Assembly: GCA_947462335.1 (NCBI GenBank)
Contig: OX381708.1
Coordinates: 43,527,377 to 43,591,376, forward strand
Reading direction: 5' to 3'
Origin: Harmothoe impar
Lineage: Eukaryota > Annelida > Polychaeta > Phyllodocida > Polynoidae
DNA: 64,000 bases
The translations under genes and the position numbers were made by a program. The notes under the pieces were generated by a model. It was not told the origin of the DNA. It worked only from the letters and a program-made list of their open reading frames with translations, and did no database searches. How positions within the stretch are numbered: the first letter of the stretch is position 1; every line of letters starts with the position of its first letter. Shown here in pieces: positions 52,770 through 64,000 of this stretch.

Positions 52770-53460
52770 TAGCCTGTGTGAGGTTTTTCGGCTGGGTGGG
52801 TTATCATGCATGTCTTTAAGCTAGATATAAAGAGTTGAGAGCATTGAGAACACACGTGAGGCTTTTCTCCTCTGTGGGGCATATTGTTGTCTCTAGGTGG
52901 CTTGCCTTTATTAACTGTTTACCACATTGAGAACATTTCTGACGTTTCTCTCCTGTTTGTGTCATTGTGTGTTGCTTTAAGCTACCTGCCATTGTATTTG
53001 TTTATAACATTGATAACATGTGTGAGTTTTGCCTTCTGTGTATGACCTCCTGTGTTACTTTAAGCTACTTGCCCATGTAGACGCTTTACCACATTGATAA
53101 CATGTATGGGGTTTCTCTCCTGTGTGTTATCATGTGTTGCTTTAAGGACTAGATGATGCCTTAGTGTATCATAGCCCTGCTTGCCATGATGCATGCAAGT
53201 AACTCGCCAGTGCTGCAGTCAAGCATCATCCCGACCATACAGGGTTGGGACAGTCCCAAAGGGCCAACAGAATGCATCAGTGCAGCACTGGCAAGTTACT
53301 CTTCAGGGCTGCATTCATGCATCATGACAACAATTTCATCTTTTAGAAACATGCTGTCCTTAAAGGGTTAAGCTACCTGCCATTGTAAATTGTTTACAAC
53401 ATTGAGAACATGTGTATGCTTTCTCTCCTGTGTGAGTCACTAAGTCTCTCTTTCAGCTAC
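52770..53460 (-). pseudogene. Decayed C2H2 zinc-finger array
   Basis: Read on the minus strand, units of about 84 bp carry the linker and first half of classical zinc fingers: HTGEKPHTCYQCGK, REKRQKCSQCGK and EEKPHVCSQC. At least five units are recognisable, but frameshifts, stops and lost second His residues break every one, and a transposon-like insert splits the array at 53146-53367. It is the remnant of a KRAB-type or other poly-zinc-finger gene exon. It cannot encode a working protein. Confidence 0.75.
53146..53367. mobile_element. Candidate TTAA insertion inside the zinc-finger fossil
   Basis: 222 bp separate two TTAA copies (53142-53145 and 53368-53371). Other units of the array read GCTTTAAGCTACCTGCC without a break, which predicts the empty site. 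CTTTAAGGAC occurs inverted at the two ends, and an inner pair of inverted blocks (GTAACT-GCCAGTGCTGC at 53201 and 53283) gives a foldback shape. A related block lies at 38385-38450. Confidence 0.55.
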
Positions 53461-53464
53461 TCCC

Positions 53465-54430
53465 AGAGATCAGGTAAAACTAGCACAAGATAGCACCCAG
53501 TGATCTTGCTGGGTTTCATTGGAAATATCGCGATAAATAATTCTCAATCTATTACCATTATATTAGTAAAAAGGCCTGGTATGTTCACATTTATTGCCTA
53601 ACCAAGAAGTTGGCATAGCCATATCCCTGAGAGGTGCTACCACCTAGTGGACAAATCATCAGCTCATCAGCTTGGACCTATGCTAAGACATAGGACTACT
53701 GTGCTGCCAGTTGTGGCGGTGGCATATTGTGAATATATTCCATTTTTCTAAAGATTTTACAAGATTCTGAAGCTAAGCTGGGTGACTGACATGTCAAGCA
53801 AAGTTATTTGGGATCTATAGACAGATATCAAGCCAAAAAAAGTTGTCTGGTTTAATACTTTTGATTGGTACTGATCCACTATAGAAGATCAAATGGGCTC
53901 ACGGTCTACATGGCAATAGGGAAAACAAAAACAAGACCAAACGCACCCTGCAAGAGCTGCATGTACATATGCAAAAATACCTGCGCATTGGACGTGTTGA
54001 CAATAGTGTCTCGCCACCTTAAAATGAATTGGAAATCTGCAGTAGCATGCTTATGATGAGAAATCAAGTTGAATACAATAACAGTAACACACAAATGTAT
54101 GGTGCACTGAAAATGCTCCTATTGTATTCATACACAGACATAACCTATTGCACCTTCAGGCAACACGAGAGAGATTCCACCGACCTCTCACACAGATCAT
54201 GCTGGGTGCAGCTCTGCAGGACCTGCGATGCAATACAAGTGATCTTAGCCGAGTGCTCTGACAGGCCTCTAGTGCCAATTGCTGGCAGTCTAGCAGCTTA
54301 TCAATCCTGTCCCACCCACCTGGCGATGTCTGTACAGGTCCAAGCTCCTCCACATTCAGAACCACCACCCTCAGTTGTGGCAGCACGGGACGTGAGGAGA
54401 CTAACACAACACTTAGAACCACGTCCATAC
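53465..54430. other. Host noncoding stretch
   Basis: No gene is seen. Confidence 0.4.
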
Positions 54431-54435
54431 AAAAA

Positions 54436-54657
54436 GCCTCAAACAACACAAAACAGGCTCAGCCTTCAACTGTTCAGGGCCAAATACCACAGACTCCCCC
54501 TGTCTTTTTTTTGGTGGCCGTTCCCCTGGTGATGGTTTTACACATTTTAACTGTTTGTAATCAAGCAGCAACTGTGGCAGGATTACAGCAATGGCGAGCC
54601 TTAATGGATAATCGTTCTGGATGGATAATGATCAGACGATGGGGGCTGATTTAATTT
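54436..54657 (+). repeat. Direct repeat, copy 2
   Basis: Partner of 51106-51327, in the same orientation 3.3 kb away. An upstream fragment (ATTCCACCGA at about 51048 and 54174) also matches, so the duplicated block may have been longer and later interrupted. Confidence 0.75.
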
Positions 54658-54912
54658 GTGAGATTTAGGGACAGATCGCAGGAAAACATTAAATTGCACT
54701 AGTGTATATAACATTATGATCTCACGTCTTCACAACTTGATCATGTATGGTCTACAAACCTCTATTTTTATGAACCAGTGTAGACGACTAGATCAATGAA
54801 CATAAGGATGGAAAGTCTTCCAAAACAGCTTTAGGGTCTTCTTTTCTATAATAACAACATTTCTCTAGTATGATTATAAAAGCATGAACTGCTGTTTCAA
54901 AGGGAATAGGAC

Positions 54913-55004
54913 TGAATGTTTTCCTTTGTGAACCAGTCATGAATTTTGTCAAAGTTATTTCAGAAAACATACCATTCATTCCCGCATCAATATACCAGCA
55001 CCAT
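54913..55004 (+). repeat. Dispersed repeat, copy 1
   Basis: Matches 57555-57648 over about 92 bp. Shared blocks include TTTTGTCAAAG and CAGAAAACATACCATTCATT. Confidence 0.7.
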
Positions 55005-55009
55005 AGGAC

Positions 55010-57380
55010 CTGTAATATGACTGATATGACAATGACCATGAACATGAATAAGCACAGTATTAAATACATAGGTCCACATCTTGCGAATTGTAATGCCTTT
55101 GATTGCGTGGCACTTAAACGAAACGGAAGCTGGGTCCTGGGGGAGATGCAGTCTTTATGCAGGATGATCTCCCCAACGGCAGTAAGCCCATGTATACAAT
55201 AGGATCCAACCGGTTTGAACATTTTGACATTAAAGGGATCCCTTGTGGGTGCTTTCTTTTTCCTGGCACAAGACGAACGCAGAGTGCAAAGCCGCGAAAG
55301 GGAAATGTTCTGTGTCTGAATGGCCGGGGACAGGAAGCATTAGCGGGCGATGATATGTGAAAGGTCGCTGCCTGGAAGCTAATGCATTTCCTGGTCCCCA
55401 CCCCTCCACCAAGCCCCCAACCTCACCAACACCCCTACAGCTCTCTACCCACCGCGCCAGCCCTGCGACCACACCCATTTTTAGGAGACGAAACCTGGAG
55501 ACACTGGGTACGAAGAGCCCTGGGCACGAACAAAGCTCATCAGCACCCGCAGGGTGCTAGTACTAAGGCAGAAGAAGTCACCAGATTATTGTGCTGCCAC
55601 GGGAGGGACTGAAATCGCATTTCCTTTGGCCTGGATGGAGGACGGCTTCTGCCATCGACGCCTGGTGCCTGTTCCCAGCCCCTGCACCATGCCTGTTCCT
55701 GCCACTTCCCCAGAGCCACACCCCTCCATCCCACCACCACCCTCTGTCGCCGCCTCCTCCAGTGTCGGTGCTGGAGGACCCTTACCTTTTTGGTCAATAC
55801 TCTTGCTGAGCGCCGTGAAACATTCGCCACAGAGGCACATTTCCTGCCCACCCGTTGCCATGGTAACATTATCATAAGACAGCTATCAGAGTATAGGTCG
55901 GGCACCCTGGAGACATCTCTCAGGAGGAGGAACTAGCATCACAAAAAGGGCCACATGTCCTTGGACAAAGACACCGAGCCGCTGATGGATCGCGGCTGTC
56001 TGTGCTCCTGATGGGATCAGATTGGGGTATTACAAGGCCACATTTATTTCTTTATCAAATGTATATGTCTGCCGGAAATGATGCTGCGGATGAGAGCCTC
56101 TATGCCACATGCAATATAGAGAGATAACCTTGTCTGACATTTTGGACGGTAGGGGGAGGCACCAGCCGCAATAGAATGTCGGTGTCGCCACCTGGTAAGG
56201 GGAGCATATAACAAGTGTCTGCTCCCATTCGTTTGCTATGTCGTTTTGGTTTTTACTTTATCCTCTACGGTACTTTATATTCGTATAAGATAAGCTGATA
56301 AGCATTACAAGGGAAAGTCATGATGTAATACATGAGGAGGAAGTGATATAGAAATTCCCGATAAATCCCACCCTGCTGTATTATCAAAGAGAGTTATTAA
56401 TTCGCAGCTGATAAAGGATAAACCTTTAAGGCTTTATATCATAATGCATCATTTGAATTCAGGGGCGTAAACCACTAGGTTAACTCCCCATGACTGATAG
56501 GTATCGCTTAAAACAGCCACAGTAAAAGTCAGTAGCATTTTGGCAATGCCTTACCTGATCTTATACTTTAATACAAGACTGCCTTAGATACAGTAGATTT
56601 GACTATACATGTAATAACAGCATAAAAACATAAATCTTGACACCTCACGTAAAGGTTCAAAATTATGTTATTCAGTTTCGTCATTTACCTCCTACTGACT
56701 TTAACAGTAATAGCTAATAGATATGTAATATAAAGCCACGCTCGATTTACTGCCATAGAAAAACATAGAGTATGCATATATGTCACCCGAACAGTCTTGG
56801 AATGATATTGTAATTCCACATGAACCTAGAGACTACTCCTGAACCTAGTAGTTCTGATAAAAAACGCCAGGTGGCGACGGTGTGCACCGAACAAGCCATG
56901 CAGAGGCCCCACCAATGTGGTGTGTCTACACAACGTACCCTAGTATGGCATTGGCAGTGTCAGGTGATTGGATCTTTGACTATTGCCGATAGTTACATGC
57001 GATCCGTGTATGTACTAACAATAGTAATCTCTAACAAAGGTGTTTCCGATAGCTGTACATGACGTTCAGCCCACGACCCTCATGGTTTATGTTAGGTATA
57101 TCATATACACACTCATATTTCCACGACAATTTTATTATATATACATATAGTTGTGTGGTAAGTTTATTTTCTGTAGGTGGTATTTATTTAAATAGTATTA
57201 TAATCATTTACAAGCAAAACTGTCATGTCAGAATACTAAGAACTGAGTGTCCATTGTGATCCTCTAGTTCTGTTTTCTATAGTAAGCGTGTATAGCTTAT
57301 CAATTTAATCAGGTGAATAGACCTATTTATAAAGAACATAATAGGAATTACCACAGCACAGGTGGCCGACGTGGTATCAG
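55010..57380. other. Host noncoding stretch
   Basis: A GC-rich part at 55390-55900 gives several overlapping Pro-rich frames on both strands, none with a domain. No gene is called. Confidence 0.45.
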
Positions 57381-57389
57381 GACAAATAC

Positions 57390-57760
57390 CCCCCCCCCTG
57401 GACATCTACCCATGATATCTATCCCCTAGCCATCTAACCCGTTGGACATCTACCCCCTAGGACTTCCCCCTTCTTGGACATCTATCCCCTAGGACCCGAG
57501 GACATACATACCCTCCATGTGCAATACTTTGCATTTGGCTCAAGAAGAAAGCACTGAATGTTCCTCTGTGTGCACCCGTCATGCATTTTTGTCAAAGCTA
57601 TGTCAGAAAACATACCATTCATTCCTGCATCAAAATGCTAGCATCATCTACCTCTTGGAAATTTACCCCTAGGACTTCTACTCCTTCCACATGATGTGAC
57701 TCAAGCATTTGGGCATGTAGTGGGGGTGGATGTACAAGTCCAAAGGGGTAGATATCGGCG
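57390..57760. repeat. Degenerate tandem repeat, GGACATCTACCCCCTAGGAC unit
   Basis: Variants of the 20-bp unit recur at about 57400, 57453, 57476 and 57650. An inverse-like block (TGGATGTACAAGTCC…GGGGTAGATATC) lies near 57728. The array is split by the dispersed repeat at 57555. Confidence 0.65.
57555..57648 (+). repeat. Dispersed repeat, copy 2
   Basis: Partner of 54913-55004 in the same orientation. It interrupts the CCCCTAGGAC array at 57390-57760. Confidence 0.7.
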
Positions 57761-57769
57761 GGGTTGTTG

Positions 57770-60170
57770 CCCTAGAACTGAATGATGTGTATGGCCATTT
57801 TCCCATAAATCGCAACCTGTAGTATCATACAAATGCCTTTCAACAAAGGACATAAAGAACTGCTGCAATATTATTCTTCCAAAATGCTACAAATATCCTA
57901 CGTATTACTATCTGAGGAATTGCCTATTTGTACATTCCCACACAGGGAGAGAACCAGGAGCGGGTACCCCACAATGAAAGCAATTAATATCCCCTAACAT
58001 ATTAATGGCATATTTTGCAACCAGCCCAAGACTTATATACAGAATGGATGAGAGGGATTTTTGTAGGTGACGGGCTGCATGAGTTATCTTCCACCGGGGA
58101 ACACCCCACACATTACCCTGGTTTGCGCCTTGGCAATAAAGACCAACTTAGAGTTATAAACAATATCCCTGGAGAGGAGACTGGGGTTTTATGTGCGACT
58201 GGGTGGCGGGGTTTATGTGTTTTATCCATTATATGGGGTGTACTTTGCAAACATAATACTACTGAGACTGATAGAATATGGTTAAAAATTGATAGAGGTA
58301 TGCAATAAGATATGCTACCAATATGTGAGTGTAATTTCCATATAATACATTTGGGAACTATGTTCTACATCATTCCATTTGATGTGTTCTATGGAGATAA
58401 ATCAGCTGGGAAACACAGAAGCCGTTTCTAAATAATCAGCAGTTCCTTCATTCTTTGCTATATTTGTGCAGAGGATCTAAATTGCAGACATGGTATAAAT
58501 GGAAATCGACCAAATAAAAAACAAGTTTGAATCTAACAATTTATAGGCCCCTGTGCACTGCGATCTGCTTGTACCCGTCAGCTACACCATACTTTGCACA
58601 CAGTCCACCAGGAACCAGGGGTGTAGCCCCCCTGGTGCTGCCCTCTGAAGGGACGCCATGCCTGCCGCCATCGGGCAGGAAATTGGCACACTGCCAAGAC
58701 CCAAGACCTACTGCTCACCACCGGCCGCTCGGCGTCGTAACGGGTTCCTGCCTGCTGACCCACTTCCGGCAATGTCCGCTGGTTGCTGGAGGGGCTGAGA
58801 TGTGCCCCCGACGCAGTCAGCTGGACTGCAGTGCTGTCACGTTTGAGGACACAGCGGACAAAAGGGAAGAAAACTCTACACGGCCGTGTCAGACACCGTG
58901 TGTAAAGGAGCGAGCCTTAGGGTGAGGCTAGTGATCCCCGCTTTGCAACTGGAGACTCCATGGCTTTTCTGATGGCCAGACCAGCTTTCATGTTATCTGG
59001 GACTAAGAAAGAACACCCCATCCGCCAAAACACCCCATTCATTCACAGAGCCTCCGCCCTCCACCCAAACCAACATTCACCCCACCCTCGCTAACTGAGC
59101 TGGGGCACCCCCTTGTAGTAAAATCAAAAGATGGGATTCTTGGTATGAACACGGCGACAGAGATATGAAGAGGGAGGGGGGGGGGGGTGAATAAAATGGA
59201 ATAAGGAGGGAGGTTGGCTTAGTCTGGTGTTTTGGAGGATCGACTTGATCACATCACAGACGCGCCCGGCCGTCCACACGGGCGTCTTTTCAAGGCCTGG
59301 GTAATGTTCATAAAAAGTGGCTCCCGATCGGCCACTCAATCATTAAATAGGAATAGGCTAATTACGCCTCATAAGGAGAGTTGGCGGCAATGAAATTAAA
59401 CAGGGCACAGAGTAGCCTGACAACCATGAGACAGTGCGTCTCAGACAGACACCCGAGACGTCTCCCTCCACCAATCTTTTTAACTCTGAGCGTACAATAG
59501 GACCCCCAAGCCTTTGTTTTCTTGTAGATTCTATAAACATTCAGAACGTAATCAAAGTTGCAACTTTAGGCACAGCTGCTTGGTGCTTTAAAAGATTAAA
59601 GGTACATTAAAAGAGAAAAATGCAATTTATATTTATGGCATATATGAGATGACAGGACTAGGCCCTTATGTGGAAATAAGAATTCTGAACTTGGCAAAAA
59701 AATGATACCATGTTCTTTGGATAGCGTATAGACGTTTTTAGCAGCTTTATTCCTATTGTAAAAGGCTCTAGGCCTTTTAGCGCACCTATTTGATTCATTC
59801 TGCTCCATTGACCTCTCCCTCCATTGACTGAGTAGTTGCAGTGGGATTAGAGTACCCTTTTCCTATCTCGCTATGCCCCTCTGCATCCCCTGTTCTCGCC
59901 CTGCCCTCTCAGGAGCCGCACTAATTGCTCCTATCGCGCCATCTGGTGAGAAAGCCATGCGCACGGACAAGCCCCATCGGAAGTGTCGGTCACGTGACGG
60001 TTGCCAGCGTCCTCTGGAGGTGATGGAGATTAGGGAGGGGTCGCTGTGGACAATGGGTTGACCGGGGCTCCGTGTTAGCCCTCCGTGGTCCCCGTGCTGG
60101 CCTGCTGTAGCCGCTGACAGGCTAATTGAGTTTATCTCCTCACGTCCACACACTTGTACCTGTCATTAAC
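57770..60170. other. Host noncoding stretch
   Basis: No supportable gene is seen. The frame at 58527-58925 has no domain. A CTCF-like GCGCCATCTGGTGA lies near 59937. Confidence 0.45.
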
Positions 60171-60176
60171 GGGTGT

Positions 60177-61033
60177 CCCAGCAAACACGTCTGTACTGGG
60201 CCGGTACTGGCATTGTACTGGCAAGTACTGGCAGTAACGGCCCAGCACTGCCAATACCATGCCACTTCTTTGCCATCACTGCCTCCATGTATTGGTTCAG
60301 TACTGGCAATGTACTATTTGCCATTACCGGTATGCCTGTACTGGCCCGGTACTGGCAATCTGGCTAGATTAGTTCCCAATCACTCCACTAGATGTCATCA
60401 ATGCATGTCTTATGAGATATATAGCCCATATGTATAATTATAACTTAATAATTCTGATTCACATTACCTCACATAGGTGCAAATTTATTTGGGATAAAAC
60501 AGATATCATAAGAAATCTATTTGATGCAAAATTATGAACTGAATAAAGTAAATTATGAGGGAACAAAGAGCTTTTCATTATAAACACCTCTTGTTTGAGT
60601 TTGAGATATAGCTCATATACCAACAGGCTGTGGCATATGTGGATAAGATTGGTCTCCTTTACTCCTTGTTGTTAAAACTAGTTGAGGAAAGATGTTTGAC
60701 TGATCACTTATTATACACTATCTATGTGTGCAGGATGTGCACTGGGTGGCAATATAATGTATTTTGTCTCAATTATATATCTCACAATACATGGTATGAT
60801 TAATATTGGCCAGATTTTCCGTATACAGTACCAGGCCAGTATCGGCATGCCAGTAATGGCCCAGTCCTGGTCCAGTAGAGGCCCAGTGCTGGGCCGGTTA
60901 TGGCATACTGTACAGGCCCGATGCCGCACCTGTTTGCACTTTTTTACTGGGCCAGAACCGTATTGCCGGCACTGGCCCAGTACCGTTGCCAGCATTGGGC
61001 CAGCACTGGCCCGCTAAAGGTGTGTTTGCTGGG
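60177..61033. mobile_element. Foldback MITE-like element with tandem-repeat arms, 857 bp
   Basis: The termini are inverted CCCAGCAAACAC (60177-60188) and its inverse (61022-61033). Each arm of about 190 bp consists of degenerate ACTGGC/GGCCCAGTACTGG units, in opposite senses in the two arms. The middle (about 60370-60825) is unique, AT-rich DNA. Elements with CCCAGCAAAC ends and such arms are, as I recall, common in aquatic animal genomes. I cannot name the superfamily and see no clear target duplication. Confidence 0.65.
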
Positions 61034-61039
61034 GTCTGG

Positions 61040-62940
61040 TGCTGAGACGGCATTGGGAAGGGAGCAGCCAGACAGTGGTATAGAACGCCATGGGTAGGCA
61101 GTCGGGGCAATAGTGTCAGAGTAGCTGTAGGGGCATGGTCACTATGAAGTGGAATATCATGTGGGCATTTATTTTCATAACCTTGACGTTGGGGACAATG
61201 CCAGTGCTTAAATGAAAGGGGGCAGGGCTGGAGGATACAGGATGGATATGCAACAGATAGCTGGACGAACATAGAATGGTACAAGTGTTGGCAAAATGCA
61301 GTACACATTGCCAAACGCATCAAAACTAGCTCCTGTTGTCATCGATTGGTCAAGCCCACAGGCACGTCCCACTGCCCCATGCAAAGATGACGAATCACTT
61401 AACCACATTAATCACCTATATAATGTTAACTGTGACTCGCCATCTACAAATTATAGTGATCATAGTCAGATGATTTAATGCACATTTCCTCAGTATTGTA
61501 AATTCTGAGTAAAATGTGCAAGCAGAGATGACAGAAATAGATATAGCACGGGCTCTATTAGAATATGCTGTTAGACTCTGAGCAATATCGATCTACGCAA
61601 ACAGACAATGCGTGCTCAGTGCTATAATATGTTTTTCCAACACATGCCACCTCATCACGTGTCACCTCTAACCAGACCCATTGTCATTTACACAAACCGA
61701 ACTCAACTCTGTGCAGATGGCAAGCAGACCACCAATACGATTTTAGATGTTTAAAACAATGTAATTCAGATGCATAAATCTATGTTTTCCCTTTAGATTC
61801 TATCTTTCTCTGTCTCTCCATCTCTGTCTCTTTCTCACTGTCTTTGTCCCTCTATCATAGATGTTCCCCTGGTCCACCCTCTACTTGACACCACAAATGT
61901 TAAGGGTACCCCAATGCACAAACAGCTCAGCATGAGCCTTATGAGGAGTTATGGTCAGGTAAACAAGGGGAGGTCGAGCCTATTGATTTGAGCAGCTCTA
62001 ATTGTTACCATGACCACGTGACCCTGGCTTTGATCTGCTCCTAATGGCACTTCCTGTCATGTAAGACTGAGCTGATTTCTCAAATTACCCTGCCCTATGC
62101 CCAGCCCTTACATGGGATTATACTCGGTACGTGCTTGAGGGATGACTGTAAAATGGAGCACTATGTGGAGCTTGCTTACGCATAGCAGCTCTTTGTTCAT
62201 ACAACTAGATTTTCGAAACGTTCATGTGATTCTCAGTATAAAGTGCCAAATAATAGGACATTTATATTTTGTGTTTTTAAAGGTGTATAGAATTCTATTT
62301 ATTTTGATAAGTATCTTTGTAATTGCACTAACCTAACGGTTTCCAAGTATCCCAGTATGTGGTTCAATAACAAGAAGGTAGAAATCTTTTAAATCAATGT
62401 CGAGATCAATATTTCACACAGCGTAGCAAAATATTGACAGACCTGACCCAAACGCTTTGCCCTATATGCTACATTTCTAGACATAGACATAGTGCATATA
62501 AATGTAACTGAGAAAACTCGATAGCCAATTTCATATAGGGAAACTACAGACTATGCTTGCCTAAGGTTATGTATAGCCTCTTACATATATGTTATATAGG
62601 GAAGGCTGAACACAAAATACGACTAGCGGTATAGGACAAGTCTGGTTTGGGTGGTTTACAATCAAGAGGCACCAATGTGTATATTGCAGACTATGACCTA
62701 CTCAACAACGTATGAATGCATGTATACATACACATTATATTTCATTATTGGAGCCCTGGGAAACCTGCACTGTTAGAAGTAAGTAGTGTTCCTGTACACC
62801 AAATACTGGGGGCAACTTTGGTTCCAGTAGATTGTGCTGTAGACCTACAGCAAGTGAGCTTTTGTATATTTACATCACTATGTACTGTTTAGGGACAGCA
62901 GAATCTTCTGTTACTGTACAGCAAAATTGATTGTAAATCA
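61040..62940. other. Host noncoding stretch
   Basis: No gene is seen. A pyrimidine-rich (TCTC) patch lies at 61800-61855, and one GAGCAGCTC site at 61990. Confidence 0.45.
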
Positions 62941-62948
62941 TAGTCTGA

Positions 62949-63140
62949 AGGTCCTGGGTTCACCTCCCAGTGCTGGTGATATTTTTAACCATCCATGTTA
63001 GGGAAAACAAATTTTAGGTGAATAGGTAAAACAAGAGAAGTGGCTCCACCAAGGATTGAACTCACCACCTGTGGTGTTGGAGACAGGCGCTGATCCGTTG
63101 CGCCATAGAGCCGGTGTTACAAACATTCATATTGGGATAT
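62949..63140. repeat. tRNA-type repeat, copy 1, with a tRNA-like insert
   Basis: 62949-63020 and 63113-63140 match the continuous copy at 63186-63284. Each copy starts with a B-box-like GGTTC(A/G)CCTCC followed by CAGTGCTGGTGATATTTTTA. Here a block of about 92 bp containing a tRNA-like sequence lies between the two parts. Confidence 0.7.
63040..63112 (-). pseudogene. tRNA-Arg-like pseudogene or SINE head
   Basis: On the minus strand GGCTCTA pairs with TGGAGCC as an acceptor stem and GCGC/GCGC forms a D stem. The first 25 nt closely follow the start of tRNA-Arg(TCT) as I know it. The anticodon loop is 10 nt rather than 7 and the T stem is weak, so it is not a working tRNA. Confidence 0.55.
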
Positions 63141-63185
63141 ATCTCTACTCTACTTCTCCACTGATTAACAATAATTTGTAAAGGC

Positions 63186-63284
63186 CTGGGGTTCGCCTCC
63201 CAGTGCTGGTGATATTTTTAATCATCCATGTGAGGGGAAAACGAATTTTAGGTGGTGGTACAAATGGTCATATTGGGATATAAG
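63186..63284 (+). repeat. tRNA-type repeat, copy 2
   Basis: Uninterrupted partner of 62949-63140, with GGGGTTCGCCTCCCAG as its B-box region. It shows that the tRNA-like block was inserted into copy 1 or lost from copy 2. Confidence 0.7.
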
Positions 63285-63344
63285 CTACCTCTGCCATGTC
63301 TGTATTAAATGAGCTACAGCCTTGTTGCTAAAGATCCCTGATGA

Positions 63345-63390
63345 GAAGTCGCTAGACCTAGGATCGATCCCACGACCTCTCGTGTACATA
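63345..63390 (-). repeat. Further tRNA-derived fragment
   Basis: The minus strand reads GGTCGTGGGATCGATCCTAGG, which is a T-arm/B-box-like stretch. No full cloverleaf is evident. Confidence 0.35.
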
Positions 63391-64000
63391 TTACAGGGAA
63401 AAGTACTGTAGATCTACAAGTCACTACCGTAACCTGCATCTACAGTAACAAAATTGTACATGTACAGTAGAATTTGCTGTATTATTATTTACAGCTAAAG
63501 TACTGTACATTTACAGCAAATCTTGCTGTTCACGAACAACAGTTTTTTATGGTGTGTTATCAATAATGCAGGGCCATAGAGTCAGACCAGGACTCACCAT
63601 TACATCACAGAACTACAAGACTATGTATAATTCTAGTTGGGTGTTAGTGCTGGTGGTTTATGGTATATAGAGTGGGGAGGTGCGCCTACAATGCCCTTGA
63701 GTGGCACAATTTATTGTTAGTAACTTAGCAGTGGACTGACAAGGCGCTAACATGAGAGGTCGGTAAGATGTCTCATCAAAAGGCAGGAAGATGCTAGTTC
63801 CTGACTGGAGATCAACAGGACGCCACTCTGTGGGGTTGCATTTACAAATAGTCATGTCTTTCACATTCCATTGTATGTTGGTTCAAAGTGCAGCCCTGGG
63901 GATGACAAAGATCGAACTGAACAATTCCACATCCGACAGGATCTAATTCAGTTCACCAACTTGCAGTGTGCATTGAGAAGCTAAGGTTCTAGGTTAGTGG
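63391..64000. other. Host noncoding end of window
   Basis: No gene is seen. CTGTA/TACAG words (for example TACTGTACATTTACAGCAAA) are frequent between 62820 and 63540. Confidence 0.4.

Noticed and set aside
54788..55222. 144-codon minus-strand frame with a hydrophobic stretch
   Set aside because: It overlaps a dispersed repeat (54913-55004), has no recognisable domain and no codon-level signal of constraint.
55382..55905. Overlapping Pro-rich frames on both strands
   Set aside because: GC-rich, stop-poor DNA gives open frames in several phases at once, and none has a domain.

Overview
The window is nuclear DNA of an animal: there is almost no long reading frame outside one island, microsatellites and short transposon remnants abound, there is a decayed C2H2 zinc-finger array, and there are tRNA-derived repeats. 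The species cannot be told from the sequence; an aquatic invertebrate or a lower vertebrate would fit, but that is a guess. No RNA gene or host protein gene can be called with confidence.

The island is a mobile element of 9,471 bp at 2427-11897. It begins 5'-AGTAGTATAG, ends with the inverted copy, and is flanked by a perfect 6-bp target-site duplication, GACTTT (2421-2426 and 11898-11903). The outer 128 bp of its terminal inverted repeats (TIRs) differ at one base. It carries three intact genes. (1) A 1,365-aa family-B DNA polymerase (minus strand) has all exonuclease and polymerase motifs, zinc fingers, an OTU-like N-terminal segment and an inserted nuclease-like domain. (2) A 532-aa nuclear protein (minus strand) has long Ser, Ala and Glu runs and what look like two PC4-type single-strand-DNA-binding domains. 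(3) A 246-aa protein (plus strand) reads as two tandem Death domains. No integrase, transposase, packaging ATPase, protease or capsid gene is seen. The 6-bp duplication, the AG terminus and the polymerase point to the Polinton/Maverick lineage, but the gene set looks like a compact replicator that borrows its integrase and carries its own death-signalling modulator. This is the candidate undescribed system of the window.

Within the element, the polymerase and PC4-like genes run leftwards from a TATA box at 9021-9028, and the Death-domain gene runs rightwards from a TATA box at 9906-9914. The roughly 1.1 kb between them is a control region with 2.4 copies of a 168-bp repeat. The TIRs are packed with CCAAT, E-box, ETS-like and CRE-like sites.

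The rest (1-2420 and 11904-64000) is mostly AT-rich noncoding host DNA. It holds several candidate MITEs (33702-34250 with TTAA duplication; 48521-48805 with TAA duplication; 53146-53367 inside the zinc-finger fossil; 60177-61033 with tandem-repeat arms), paired dispersed repeats, a CpG-rich block at 25560-26780, and sixteen exact copies of the hyphenated palindrome GAGCWGCTC, where about 0.5 would be expected by chance.
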